A stretch of DNA of 64,000 bases from Pseudomonas fluorescens (GTDB lineage: Bacteria > Pseudomonadota > Gammaproteobacteria > Pseudomonadales > Pseudomonadaceae): positions 1-64,000 of the forward strand of contig NZ_CABVHK010000008.1 in NCBI RefSeq assembly GCF_902497785.1, in the 5' to 3' direction. The number at the start of each line of letters is the position of its first letter. The stretch's first letter is position 1. Below, one piece after another: positions 43,154 to 52,316 of this stretch. The notes beneath the pieces were generated by a model, which saw only the letters and a program-made list of their open reading frames with translations, was not told the DNA's origin and ran no database searches. The position numbers and the translations under genes are program-made.

Positions 43154-44824
43154 TTAACTATCCAGCGCTTTGTATTTTTCGCGCAGGTGGTTGCGGATAT
43201 AGACCGCCGACAGGTTCAGTGTCGCGATGACCATCACCAGCAGCAACGCCGTGGCGTACACCAGCGGGCGAGCCGCTTCGACGTTCGGGCTCTGGAAGCC
43301 GACGTCATAAATATGGAAGCCCAGGTGCATGATCTTCTGGTCGAGGTGAAGGTACGGGTAGTTGCCGTCCAGAGGCAGCGACGGTGCCAGTTTCACCACA
43401 CCCACCAGCATCAGCGGCGCCACTTCACCGGCGGCGCGCGCCACGGCGAGGATCATGCCGGTCATCATCGCCGGGCTGGCCATCGGTAGCACAATCTTCC
43501 ACAAGGTTTCAGCCTTGGTCGCGCCGAGGGCCAACGAGCCTTCACGCACGGTGCGAGGAATCCGCGCCAGGCCTTCTTCCGTGGCCACGATCACCACCGG
43601 CACGGCCAGCAGCGCCAGCGTCAGCGAGGCCCAGAGCAGGCCCGGCGTACCGAAGGTCGGGGCCGGCAGCGCTTCAGGGAAGAACAACCGGTCGACCGAG
43701 CCGCCCAACACATAAACGAAGAAGCCCAGACCGAACACGCCGTAGACGATGGCCGGGACACCCGCCAGGTTGTTCACGGCGATGCGGATGATCCGGGTCA
43801 GCGCGTTCTGCTTGGCGTATTCACGCAGGTAAACCGCTGCCAGCACACCGAACGGGGTCACGATCATCGCCATGATCAACGTCATCATTACGGTGCCGAA
43901 GATGGCCGGGAAGATCCCGCCCTCGGTGTTCGCTTCACGCGGGTCGTCGCTGAGGAATTCCCAGACCTTGCTGAAGTAGAAACCGATCTTGGTCAGCGTG
44001 CCCATGGCGTTCGGCTGGTAAGCGTGCACCACTTTGCCGATGTCGATGACCACTTCTTTGCCGTTGGCATCGCGGGCCGTCAGGCTGTCGCGGTTGAACT
44101 GGGCATGCAGATCGCCAAGACGCGCTTCGATGTCCTGATAACGGGCGTTGAGCTCGGCGCGCTCGGATTCCATGTCCGCTTGTGCGGTGGCGTCGAGTTT
44201 GCCGTCCAGCTCCAGTTTGCGACCGTGCAGGCGGATGCGTTCGAGACCGGCGTTGATCGCGCCGATGTCGACCTTTTCCAGGGTCTTGAGCTGTGCAGCG
44301 AGCTTGTTGACACGATCGACACGAGCTTGCAACTCAGGCCACGCGGCCTCGCCTTCAGCGATGACCTTACCGTCCTGTTTGACGTTGACCAGGTAACCGT
44401 AGAAATTGCCCCACTCGCGACGCTCGATCGCCATCAACTCAGGCGGCGTCTTCTGGTTAGTCAGCCACTCGCCGACGATCCAGGTGAAGTCATTGCCGTT
44501 CAGGTCACGGTTGCCGACCTTGATCAGCTCGCGGGTCATGAACTCCGGGCCCACGTCGGGCACCGGCAGGCCAGCGCTTTTCAGGCGTTCGCGCGGTACT
44601 TCTTCTTTCTGCACGATTTCGCCGATGACCAGGTGATTAGCCTGGCCCGGCACGTCGTAGCTGGCGTGGATCAAGTCCGCCGGCCAGAAGTGACCCAGAC
44701 CGCGCACGGCAATCACTGCCAGCAGGCCAATGGTCATGATGACCGCGATGGACACCGCGCCACCGCTGATCCAGACGCCCGGGGCGCCGCTCTTGAACCA
44801 TCCGTTCAGGGAGTTCTGTTTCAC
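43154..44824 (-). CDS. pstA: Phosphate ABC transporter permease PstA (long form)
   Basis: A 556-residue permease, much longer than the ~300 residues of E. coli PstA because of a large insertion (~80-265) between the first membrane helix and the permease core; part of this is a helical, Glu/Lys-rich segment likely to be a coiled coil. The binding-protein-dependent transport domain (~315-530) carries the EAA-loop sequence EEGLARIPRTVREGSLALGA. The long form is the usual one in Pseudomonas. It follows pstC by 15 bases. Confidence 0.95.
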   Translation of the reverse strand: MKQNSLNGWFKSGAPGVWISGGAVSIAVIMTIGLLAVIAVRGLGHFWPADLIHASYDVPGQANHLVIGEIVQKEEVPRERLKSAGLPVPDVGPEFMTRELIKVGNRDLNGNDFTWIVGEWLTNQKTPPELMAIERREWGNFYGYLVNVKQDGKVIAEGEAAWPELQARVDRVNKLAAQLKTLEKVDIGAINAGLERIRLHGRKLELDGKLDATAQADMESERAELNARYQDIEARLGDLHAQFNRDSLTARDANGKEVVIDIGKVVHAYQPNAMGTLTKIGFYFSKVWEFLSDDPREANTEGGIFPAIFGTVMMTLIMAMIVTPFGVLAAVYLREYAKQNALTRIIRIAVNNLAGVPAIVYGVFGLGFFVYVLGGSVDRLFFPEALPAPTFGTPGLLWASLTLALLAVPVVIVATEEGLARIPRTVREGSLALGATKAETLWKIVLPMASPAMMTGMILAVARAAGEVAPLMLVGVVKLAPSLPLDGNYPYLHLDQKIMHLGFHIYDVGFQSPNVEAARPLVYATALLLVMVIATLNLSAVYIRNHLREKYKALDS

Positions 44825-44839
44825 AGACTTCTACCTTTC

Positions 44840-47122
44840 TTAAAGCGACGAGTATTTCTTGCGCAGACGCTGACGAATCAGCTCCGCGAGGGTGTTCATG
44901 ACGAAGGTGAACAACAGCAGCACCAGCGCCGAGAGGAACAGCACGCGGTAGTGGCTGCCGCCGACTTCCGATTCGGGCATTTCCACCGCGACGTTAGCGG
45001 CCAGCGTTCGCAGGCCTTCGAACAGGTTCATTTCCATGACCGGGGTGTTACCGGTGGCCATCAGCACGATCATGGTTTCGCCGACCGCGCGGCCCATGCC
45101 GATCATCAGCGCCGAGAAGATGCCCGGGCTGGCAGTGAGGATCACCACGCGGGTCATGGTTTGCCACGGCGTGGCACCGAGCGCCAGGGAGCCGAGGGTC
45201 AGGCCGCGAGGGACGCTGAACACGGCGTCTTCGGCGATGGAGTAGATGTTCGGGATCACCGCGAAGCCCATGGCCAGACCGACCACCAGTGCGTTGCGCT
45301 GGTCGTAGGTGATGCCCAGGTCGTGGGAGATCCACATGCGCATGTCGCCGCCGAAGAACCAGGTTTCCATGTACGGGCTCATGTACAGCGAGAGCCAGCC
45401 CACGAACAGAATCACCGGAATCAGAATCGCGCTTTCCCAGCCATCCGGCACTCTCAGGCGGATGGACTCAGGCAGGCGGCTGAAGACAAAACCGGCCACC
45501 AGGATGCCGATCGGCAACAGCATCAGCAGGCTGAAGATGCCCGGCAAATGCCCTTCTACATAAGGCGCGAGGAACAGGCCGGCGAAGAAACCGAGGATCA
45601 CCGTCGGCATCGCTTCCATCAGCTCGATCACCGGTTTGACCTTGCGGCGCATGCCCGGAGCCATGAAGTACGCGGTGTAAATCGCGGCGGCAACGGCCAG
45701 TGGCGCGGCCAGCAGCATGGCGTAGAACGCGGCTTTCAGGGTGCCGAAAGTCAATGGCGCCAGGCTCAGCTTGGGTTCGAAATCGGTGTTGGCGGCGGTC
45801 GATTGCCAGACGTATTTAGGCTCGTCGTAGTTCTCGTACCAGACTTTGCTCCACAGCGCGCTCCACGATACTTCCGGGTGCGGGTTCTCCAGCAGCAGCG
45901 GTTGAATTTTGCCGCCGGCTTCGACGATGACGCGGTTGGCCCGTGGCGACAGACCGAACAGGCCCTGGCCTTCTACAACCTGATCCACCAGCAAGGTGCG
46001 GTGCGCGGTGCTATGGAACACGCCGAGCTTGCCGGAGGCGTCGAGGGCGATGAAGCCTTTGCGACGCTCTTCGGCGGTGATTTCAACGATAGGCGCGCTG
46101 CCCATCTGGAAGGTGCGGATCTGCTTCAGACGCTGCTCGCCATCCGGGTCGCGGGCCATGAACCACTGGGCCAGGCCGCCTTTGGAATCACCGAGGATCA
46201 GCGAGATGCCGCCGACCAATTGGGTGCTGGCGGTGATTTCGGCATCGCCGTTGTCGAGCAGCTTGTAGCGACCGTTGAGGCTCTTGTCGCGCAGGCTGAA
46301 CACGTCGGCCTGGGCACGGCCGTTGATCACGTACAGCCACTGCTGACGCGGGTCGACGAAAATGTTCTTCACCGGCTCGGTCATCTGCGGCAGATCAATG
46401 CGCTTCTGCTCGGTGGCGATCTCACCGGTCATCATGTTTTCTTCGCTGGTCAGCGACAGCACATTGAGTTGCGAACCGGTGGAGCCGACCAGCATCAGCG
46501 TGGCGTCGGTGGCGTTGAGACTGACGTGCTCAAGTGCACCGCCCGACTCGTTCAGCGCAACCGGCGTTTCGCCGTACGGGTATTCGATGGCCGGCGAAAT
46601 GGTTTTCTTGCCGTCCGGGTAGCTGACTTTATAAGTGTGACGGAACACCAAGGCCTGGCCGTTGGAGAAACCGACGGCTACCAGCGGCTGACCGGGCTGG
46701 TCTTCGCCGATGGACGTGACGCTGGCCCCGGCCGGAACCGGCAGATCGACGCGCTTGAGTTCGGCGCCACTGTCGATGTCGAAGAACAGCGCCTGGCCTT
46801 TGTCGGAAACGCGCATGGCGACCTGATTCTGTTCTTCCAGAGAGATCATCAGCGGCTTGCCGGCGTCTTGCATCCAGGCCGGGGTGATGGCGTCCTTCGA
46901 CGTCAGGTCGGCTCCCTGGAACAGCGGGAAGACAACGTAGGCAAGGAAGAAAAAGATCAGCGTGATCGCGCCGAGAACGGCAAGGCCGCCCACGAGGACG
47001 TACCAGCGGGTCAGGCGATCTTTGAGCGCGCGGATGCGGCGCTTGCGTTGCAGCTCAGGCGTATTGAAATCAATTCGCTTGGGAGGATTAGTAGTCATGG
47101 TGGAATTGGCCAGATCATTCAT
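44840..47122 (-). CDS. pstC: Phosphate ABC transporter permease PstC (long form)
   Basis: A 760-residue permease. One membrane helix near ~45-70 is followed by a ~380-residue extracytoplasmic beta-rich region with propeller-like repeats (residues ~80-400), then the permease core at ~460-745 with the EAA loop (AEDAVFSVPRGLTLGSLALG). I start at the ATG of MNDLANSTMT; the upstream GTG adds only two residues. A Pho box lies ~23 bases before this start, so pstC-A-B-phoU can be transcribed independently of pstS. Confidence 0.94.
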   Translation of the reverse strand: MNDLANSTMTTNPPKRIDFNTPELQRKRRIRALKDRLTRWYVLVGGLAVLGAITLIFFFLAYVVFPLFQGADLTSKDAITPAWMQDAGKPLMISLEEQNQVAMRVSDKGQALFFDIDSGAELKRVDLPVPAGASVTSIGEDQPGQPLVAVGFSNGQALVFRHTYKVSYPDGKKTISPAIEYPYGETPVALNESGGALEHVSLNATDATLMLVGSTGSQLNVLSLTSEENMMTGEIATEQKRIDLPQMTEPVKNIFVDPRQQWLYVINGRAQADVFSLRDKSLNGRYKLLDNGDAEITASTQLVGGISLILGDSKGGLAQWFMARDPDGEQRLKQIRTFQMGSAPIVEITAEERRKGFIALDASGKLGVFHSTAHRTLLVDQVVEGQGLFGLSPRANRVIVEAGGKIQPLLLENPHPEVSWSALWSKVWYENYDEPKYVWQSTAANTDFEPKLSLAPLTFGTLKAAFYAMLLAAPLAVAAAIYTAYFMAPGMRRKVKPVIELMEAMPTVILGFFAGLFLAPYVEGHLPGIFSLLMLLPIGILVAGFVFSRLPESIRLRVPDGWESAILIPVILFVGWLSLYMSPYMETWFFGGDMRMWISHDLGITYDQRNALVVGLAMGFAVIPNIYSIAEDAVFSVPRGLTLGSLALGATPWQTMTRVVILTASPGIFSALMIGMGRAVGETMIVLMATGNTPVMEMNLFEGLRTLAANVAVEMPESEVGGSHYRVLFLSALVLLLFTFVMNTLAELIRQRLRKKYSSL

Positions 47123-47144
47123 GCGCACACCCTAGCGATCCTGT

Positions 47145-47162
47145 ATGACAGAAAGATGACAA
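47145..47162 (-). promoter_or_regulatory. Pho box upstream of pstC
   Basis: On the minus strand TTGTCAT-CTTT-CTGTCAT, an almost perfect PhoB direct repeat with four-base spacing, lies just before pstC and after the pstS-side REPIN. Confidence 0.85.
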
Positions 47163-47225
47163 TGCAGTGACGCAACAAATCCGCCGCCTGAGGGGACTGG
47201 CAGCGGATCGAAAAAATTCGGGGGT

Positions 47226-47316
47226 TGTGTAGGAGCGAGCTTGCTCGCGAAAAGGGCACATCCGACACATTTTCTGTGGTTGGACTACCATCGCGAACAA
47301 GCTCGCTCCTACACAG
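47226..47316. repeat. REPIN between pstS and pstC
   Basis: TGTGTAGGAGCGAGCTTGCT and complement around a spacer reading AAAGGGCACATCCGACACAT..., which is the reverse complement of the 43056-43142 spacer apart from a few changes. Confidence 0.92.
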
Positions 47317-47344
47317 ATCCGGGGCGAACCCCGGACCTAGGGTT

Positions 47345-48343
47345 TTACTTTTTTGCTACGTTGGCGCCTTCGGCCAGACCCAGGTCAGCCAGTGCTTTGG
47401 CAGCAACCTTGGCCGGCAGCGGGATGTAGCCGTCTTTCACCACAACTTCCTGACCCTGCTTGGACAGAATCAGTTTCACGAACTCGGCTTCCAGCGGGGC
47501 CAGAGGCTTGTTCGGGGCTTTGTTGACGTAAACGTAGAGGAAGCGCGACAGCGGGTACTTGCCGTTCAGGGCGTTTTCTTCGGTGTCTTCGATGAACTCG
47601 GTGCTGCCTTTCTTGGCCAGTGCAACGGTCTTCACGCTAGCGGTTTTGTAGCCGATGCCCGAGTAACCCACGCCGTTCAGCGAGGAGCTGATCGACTGCA
47701 CGACCGAAGCCGAACCTGGTTGTTCGTTGACGTTTGGCTTGTAGTCGCCTTTGCACAGGGCTTCTTCTTTGAAGTAGCCGTAGGTGCCGGAAACCGAGTT
47801 ACGACCGAACAGTTGAACCGGCTTGTTGGCCAGGTCGCCGGTCACGCCCAGGTCACCCCAGGTTTTCACGTCGGTTTTAGCGCCGCACAGACGAGTGGAC
47901 GAGAAGATCGCATCGACCTGTTCCATGGTCATGTGCTGGATCGGGTTGTCTTTGTGCACGAACACAGCCAGGGCATCCACGGCAACCGGGATAGCGGTTG
48001 GCTTGTAGCCATATTTGGTTTCGAAGGCTTGCAGCTCGTTATCCTTCATCTTGCGGCTCATCGGGCCCAGGTTAGCGGTGCCTTCAGTCAGCGCAGGTGG
48101 CGCGGTCGAAGAACCGGCGGCCTGAATCTGGATGTTGACGTTCGGGTATTCTTTTTTGTAGTTCTCAGCCCACAGGGTCATGAGGTTGGCCAGAGTATCG
48201 GAGCCGACGCTGGACAGGTTGCCCGACACACCAGTGGTCTTGGTGTAGCTCGGGATAGCAGGGTCAACAGCGGCAACCGCGTTGGCAGTCGCAACGCCAG
48301 CAGCGACAAAAGTCATTGCCGCCATCAAACGCTTCAGTTTCAT
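47345..48343 (-). CDS. pstS: Phosphate ABC transporter substrate-binding protein PstS
   Basis: A 332-residue periplasmic phosphate-binding protein. The signal peptide is [20 protein letters not shown] with cleavage near NAVA. Phosphate-binding regions include [24 protein letters not shown]-like '[14 protein letters not shown]', and [20 protein letters not shown]. It begins the phosphate uptake operon and has an AGGAGT ribosome-binding site; a Pho box is ~80 bases upstream. Confidence 0.97.
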   Translation of the reverse strand: MKLKRLMAAMTFVAAGVATANAVAAVDPAIPSYTKTTGVSGNLSSVGSDTLANLMTLWAENYKKEYPNVNIQIQAAGSSTAPPALTEGTANLGPMSRKMKDNELQAFETKYGYKPTAIPVAVDALAVFVHKDNPIQHMTMEQVDAIFSSTRLCGAKTDVKTWGDLGVTGDLANKPVQLFGRNSVSGTYGYFKEEALCKGDYKPNVNEQPGSASVVQSISSSLNGVGYSGIGYKTASVKTVALAKKGSTEFIEDTEENALNGKYPLSRFLYVYVNKAPNKPLAPLEAEFVKLILSKQGQEVVVKDGYIPLPAKVAAKALADLGLAEGANVAKK

Positions 48344-48421
48344 GCCTTACTCCTAGCAGATAGGGTGTGTTAAGTCGGGGCCAAGTATCAGCAGGCCGTG
48401 TGAACACTCTATGGCTGAAAT

Positions 48422-48439
48422 ATGACAATTGGATGAAAG
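48422..48439 (-). promoter_or_regulatory. Pho box upstream of pstS
   Basis: Minus-strand CTTTCAT-CCAA-TTGTCAT has the two-heptamer, four-base-spacer layout of a PhoB site. It lies ~80 bases before pstS, a normal distance for an activated promoter. Confidence 0.8.
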
Positions 48440-48479
48440 GCCAGCATTCGGTGTTTTACAGGATGATTCGAGTTGCGCC

Positions 48480-48556
48480 CTTCGCGAGCAAGCTCGCTCC
48501 CACAGGGATCTGCGGTGAACACAGAACCAATGTGGGAGCGAGCTTGCTCGCGAAGG
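48480..48556. repeat. REP inverted pair (GGGAGCGAGC class)
   Basis: CTTCGCGAGCAAGCTCGCTC and complement around a ~25-base loop, upstream of the pstS promoter and directly after the MFS transporter's stop. Confidence 0.9.
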
Positions 48557-48567
48557 CGTCAGTGGGC

Positions 48568-49866
48568 TTAGCGCCCTTTCTTCCAGAGATAACCGCCGAC
48601 CACAATCCCCACACCACAGATGATCGCCACGTAATACGCCGGCCCCATCGGGCTTTCCTTCAGCAATAACGTCACCACCATCGGCGTCAGGCCGCCGAAA
48701 ATCGCATAAGCCAGGTTGTAGGAGAACGACAACCCGCTGAATCGCACCACCGCCGGAAAGGCTTTGACCATCACGTAAGGCACCGCGCCGATGGTGCCCA
48801 CCAGGAAACCGGTCAGTGCGTACATCGGGAACAACCAGTCCGGGTGATTGAACAGGCTGTGATAGAAGGTCCACGAACTGATCAACAGCGCCGCGCTGCC
48901 AAACACAAACACCCGGCCCGCACCAAAGCGGTCAGCCAACGCGCCGGAGGCCACGCAACCGAAGCTCAGGAATACGATGGCCAGACTGTTGGCCTGAAGC
49001 GCCGTGGTCGGCGCGAAGTGGTAAACGGTCTGCAGCACGGTCGGGGTCATCAGGATGACCACGATGATGCCGGCAGACAGCAGCCAGGTCAGCAGCATGG
49101 AAATCAGGATCGCCCCGCGATGGTCACGCAATACGGCGCGCAGCGGCACTTCGTCAGCCAGGGCCTTGCGCAGTTGCAGCTCGGCGAACACTGGCGTCTC
49201 GTGCAGCCAGCGGCGCAGGTAGACCGAGAACAGGCCAAACACACCACCCAGCAGGAACGGGATCCGCCAGGCGTAATCCGCCACTTCCACCGGGGTGTAA
49301 ATGCTGTTGATCGCGGTGGCGACCAGCGAACCCAGGAGGATGCCGGCCGTCAGACCGCTGGTCAGCGTACCGCAGGCGTAGCCGATATGCCGCTGAGGTA
49401 CGTGTTCGGAAACGAAGACCCACGCGCCCGGCACTTCACCGCCGATTGCTGCGCCCTGAATGACCCGCATCAGCAGCAACAGGATCGGTGCCCACATGCC
49501 GATCTGCGCGTACGTTGGCAGCAAACCCATGATCAGGGTCGGCACGGCCATCATGAAAATGCTCAAGGTGAACATCTTCTTGCGGCCCAGCAGGTCGCCG
49601 AAGTGCGCCATCACAATGCCGCCCAGCGGCCGAGCCAGGTAGCCGGCAGCGAAAATGCCGAAGGTCTGCATCAGGCGCAGCCACTCGGGCATGTCGGCCG
49701 GGAAGAACAGTTTGCCCACCACCGTGGCGAAGAACACGAAGATGATGAAGTCGTAAAACTCCAGCGCCCCGCCCAACGCAGACAGCGATAAAGTCTTGTA
49801 GTCGTTACGGGTCAGCGGGCGTGCAGGTTGTGTCGGCTGCGCGATGCTCGAAGGCGCTGTGGTCAT
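48568..49866 (-). CDS. MFS transporter, metabolite:H+ symporter (MHS) family
   Basis: A 432-residue, ~12-helix transporter. The start MTTAPSSIAQ is preceded by GAGAAGCCC; the longer frame adds 32 residues with no match. MHS-family features: LGGALEFYDFIIFVFF in helix 1, GYLARPLGGIVMAHFGDLLGRKKMF (the loop 2-3 GxLxDRxGRK motif) and the central PGAWVFVSEHVPQRH. Such proteins import organic acids such as citrate, alpha-ketoglutarate or proline/betaine; the substrate is not evident. It is divergent from the thioesterase gene. Confidence 0.9.
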   Translation of the reverse strand: MTTAPSSIAQPTQPARPLTRNDYKTLSLSALGGALEFYDFIIFVFFATVVGKLFFPADMPEWLRLMQTFGIFAAGYLARPLGGIVMAHFGDLLGRKKMFTLSIFMMAVPTLIMGLLPTYAQIGMWAPILLLLMRVIQGAAIGGEVPGAWVFVSEHVPQRHIGYACGTLTSGLTAGILLGSLVATAINSIYTPVEVADYAWRIPFLLGGVFGLFSVYLRRWLHETPVFAELQLRKALADEVPLRAVLRDHRGAILISMLLTWLLSAGIIVVILMTPTVLQTVYHFAPTTALQANSLAIVFLSFGCVASGALADRFGAGRVFVFGSAALLISSWTFYHSLFNHPDWLFPMYALTGFLVGTIGAVPYVMVKAFPAVVRFSGLSFSYNLAYAIFGGLTPMVVTLLLKESPMGPAYYVAIICGVGIVVGGYLWKKGR

Positions 49867-50227
49867 GGCAAGGGCTTCTCTTATAGTCGAATCTGCAACC
49901 CCAACAACGCTGGCGGAGGCTTGGGCAGGTCCGGCACGATAGCAAATTGTTCGAAAAAGCACATAGAGGTGCGTAATTGCCGGTCAAAATGAGAACCGGA
50001 CGGTCGTCTCGGAGTCTACCGACCGATATACTCGCGATCTTGCGACAGTCTGCGAGGGTTGCTGTGCGAAAACGCCTGCCGGGGTTTAGGCGGTTTCGCA
50101 GAGTTTCCCTTTAGGCGCCTTACGAAAAACGTGACGAACGTAGTATGTTCGGGCTGAATCGTTTTTTCTGAGACGACTATTAACCTGAAGTACCAAAGAA
50201 GAGTCACGGGTCAGAGGCACCCCCGGC
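49867..50227. other. Divergent intergenic region with a 13-bp hairpin
   Basis: No gene seen in these ~360 bases. A TATACT-like -10 lies near 50031-50036 on the plus strand. The main feature is an inverted repeat at 50065-50100: TGCGAAAACGCCT ... AGGCGGTTTCGCA, a 13-bp stem with one mismatch and a 10-base loop, which is not followed by a T-run. Confidence 0.6.
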
Positions 50228-50632
50228 ATGATAGAGCTCGAACAAGAAGATCCAATTCCGCAAGGCGACCTGGCCCTGCAAATCACCGCGCTTCCGCGTG
50301 AAACCAACGGCTTTGGCGATATTTTCGGCGGCTGGCTGGTGGCGCAGATGGATTTGGCCGGCACCGCAATGGCCAGCAAAGTCGCGGGCGGACGCGTGGC
50401 CACTGTTGCCATCGACCGCATGGCATTCCTGGTTCCGGTGGCGGTGGGCGCGCAGCTTTCCTTTTATACCCAGGCCCTGGAAATCGGCCGCAGCTCGATC
50501 CAGATGATGGTCGAAGTGTGGAGCGACGATCCGCTGTCCAGCGAGTGGCGTAAAGTGACTGAAGCCGTATTTGTGTTTGTTGCCATCGACGGCAGCGGCC
50601 GCACTCGTTCGGTTCCGCCCCGCGCGCGTTAA
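50228..50632 (+). CDS. Acyl-CoA thioesterase, hot-dog fold (YciA-like)
   Basis: A 134-residue hot-dog-fold thioesterase. The central helix block RETNGFGDIFGGWLVAQMDL contains the catalytic Asp region (GDIFGGWL), followed by AGTAMASKVAGGRVATVAID and the VDxxxF-like 'DRMAFLVPVAVG'. It hydrolyses acyl-CoA in the cytoplasm; acyl specificity is unknown. The next gene, a hexose mutarotase, follows 57 bases downstream in the same direction. Confidence 0.9.
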   Translation: MIELEQEDPIPQGDLALQITALPRETNGFGDIFGGWLVAQMDLAGTAMASKVAGGRVATVAIDRMAFLVPVAVGAQLSFYTQALEIGRSSIQMMVEVWSDDPLSSEWRKVTEAVFVFVAIDGSGRTRSVPPRAR

Positions 50633-50689
50633 ACGCGTCGGCCGTTTTGCGGTCCGTTGCAGCCCTGTTCCCGATTCGAGAATTGCCCC

Positions 50690-51589
50690 ATGAACACGCC
50701 CAACGTTGAAGCCGTGAAACTGGATGAACTGAACTGCTGGCGCATCCGCCACGGTCAGGCCGAATTGCTGGTCGCCCAGCAAGGCGCGCATATCCTCAGT
50801 TATCAATTGGCCGGCCAACCGCCGCTGATCTGGCTCAACGACGAGGCGGTGTTCAAGACCGGCAAGAGCATCCGTGCGGGTGTGCCTGTGTGCTGGCCGT
50901 GGTTTGGCAATCTGTCGCGCAACCCGCCGAGCGTTCAGGCGATGCGCATCAGCCAGGAACCGCCGACCGCTCACGGCTTTGTGCGGGCGATGGATTGGGA
51001 ACTGGGCGGCATCGAAACCGAAGGTGAAAGCCTGAAGGTGGAATTCATCCTGCCCTATCCCGAAGGTGGTTTTGCGGGCTGGCCGCATCAGGTGGATTTG
51101 AAGCTGAGCATTCGTCTGGATGAGCAACTGCACATCAGCCTGACCAGCCACAATCAGGGCGCGGAAGAAGTCACGATCAGCCAGGCACTGCACAGCTATT
51201 TTGCCGTCAGCGATGTGCGCAATGTGCAGGTTGAAGGGCTGGATGGCTTGAGTTACATCGAGACGCTGGATGACTGGAAAACCGTAACCCAGACCGGGGA
51301 TTTGCGTTTTACCGGTGAAACCGATCGCATCTACCTTGATACCCCGGCGACGCTGAGCATTGTCGACCCGGCCTGGGAACGGCGCATTGAGCTGACCAGC
51401 ATGGGTTCGCGCTCGGCGGTGATCTGGAACCCGTGGATCGATCGCGCGGCGGCGTTCAGTGACATGGCCGACGATGGCTGGCAGCGGATGTTGTGCATCG
51501 AGACGGCGAACGTGATGGATGATGTGGTGACGCTGGCGCCGGGGGCAAGCCATACGCTGGGTGTGAGCATCGGTAGCAAAGCCTTTTAA
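50690..51589 (+). CDS. D-hexose-6-phosphate mutarotase
   Basis: A 299-residue aldose-1-epimerase-like protein of the YeaD/glucose-6-phosphate 1-epimerase family, which interconverts alpha and beta anomers of hexose phosphates. Family landmarks: 'VAQQGAHILSYQLAGQPPLI' near the N-terminus, IRAGVPVCWPWFG, AHGFVRAMDWEL (catalytic His), and a late GSRSAVIWNPW. I start at MNTPNVEAVK because the longer frame has no match. Confidence 0.9.
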   Translation: MNTPNVEAVKLDELNCWRIRHGQAELLVAQQGAHILSYQLAGQPPLIWLNDEAVFKTGKSIRAGVPVCWPWFGNLSRNPPSVQAMRISQEPPTAHGFVRAMDWELGGIETEGESLKVEFILPYPEGGFAGWPHQVDLKLSIRLDEQLHISLTSHNQGAEEVTISQALHSYFAVSDVRNVQVEGLDGLSYIETLDDWKTVTQTGDLRFTGETDRIYLDTPATLSIVDPAWERRIELTSMGSRSAVIWNPWIDRAAAFSDMADDGWQRMLCIETANVMDDVVTLAPGASHTLGVSIGSKAF

Positions 51590-51679
51590 GATCAAAAGAT
51601 CGCAGCCTCGTTACACTCGACAGCTCCTACAGTGAACGGCGTAGGAGCTGTCGAGTGAAACGAGGCTGCGATCTTTTTT
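51590..51679. repeat. Long variant REP palindrome and likely bidirectional terminator
   Basis: AAGATCGCAGCCTCGTTACA...CTCGACAGCTCCTAC and its near-perfect complement give ~33-bp arms ending in TTTTTT. Related to the GATCGCAGCC class but with a CGTTACACTCGA insertion in each arm. Lies between convergent genes. Confidence 0.9.
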
Positions 51680-51691
51680 GCCTTTCGCGCG

Positions 51692-52228
51692 TTACAAATC
51701 CGACTCCTGCACCACTCGCACCTTCGCCGCATCCAGCGCATACGCCGCATCGGCCAGATCATTATTGACCTGCTCGATCTTCAACGTGCCGGTCACCCAC
51801 AGCGGCGTGTAGATGTCATCCAGCTTCAACCCTTTCGGATACCGCACCAGCACCAACTGGTTGGGCGGTGGTGGCGGCACGTGGATGCAGGCGCCCGGGT
51901 AGGGCACGAGGAAGAACAGCGTGCTGCGGCCCTTGGCGTCGGATTCCAGCGGCACCGGGTAACCGCCGAGGCGGATGTTCTTGTCGTTCATCGAGGCCAC
52001 GGTCTTGGTCGAATACATCACCGCCGGCAAGCCCTTGCTCTGCTTCATGCCACCCTTTTCGGTAAAGGTGCCAGTGGCTTCGGGGGAGTCGTGGTCGATT
52101 TCGGGCATGGCCTCGAGGGCTTTCTGGTCCGACTTGGGCATCAGATCAAGCCAGTCGGTTTCCGGCAGTTCGCCGGCATGGGCAAGGCCCGTTCCCAGTA
52201 AAAGAAAAGTCAGCAGAAGACGGCGCAT
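51692..52228 (-). CDS. DUF3299 periplasmic protein
   Basis: A 178-residue exported protein. The signal peptide is MRRLLLTFLLLGTGLAHA; starting at the upstream ATG would place 14 residues before it. The mature part has the DUF3299 layout: 'LPETDWLDLMPKSDQKALEA', IRLGGYPVPLESD, FFLVPYPGACIHVPPPPPNQ and TPLWVTGTLKIEQV. The conserved GACIHVPPPPPNQ stretch with its single Cys/His suggests a metal or redox site. Members sit near ABC lipoprotein-exporter genes in other bacteria; none are near here. Confidence 0.88.
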   Translation of the reverse strand: MRRLLLTFLLLGTGLAHAGELPETDWLDLMPKSDQKALEAMPEIDHDSPEATGTFTEKGGMKQSKGLPAVMYSTKTVASMNDKNIRLGGYPVPLESDAKGRSTLFFLVPYPGACIHVPPPPPNQLVLVRYPKGLKLDDIYTPLWVTGTLKIEQVNNDLADAAYALDAAKVRVVQESDL

Positions 52229-52316
52229 GAAGGTGCTCGGCAAAGGAGAGGACGGTGCAACGCCGAGCATTCTAGCCCTCCCCGCGCGTTTGGCAGAGAG
52301 GGCTTTGTCGCTTGAA

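Noticed and set aside
44024..47170. A 1048-codon plus-strand open frame across pstA and pstC
   Set aside because: It is a mirror of the real minus-strand genes: His/Gln/Val-rich low-complexity translation, no domain, and the opposite strand encodes recognisable permeases. Such long antisense frames are normal in GC-rich DNA.
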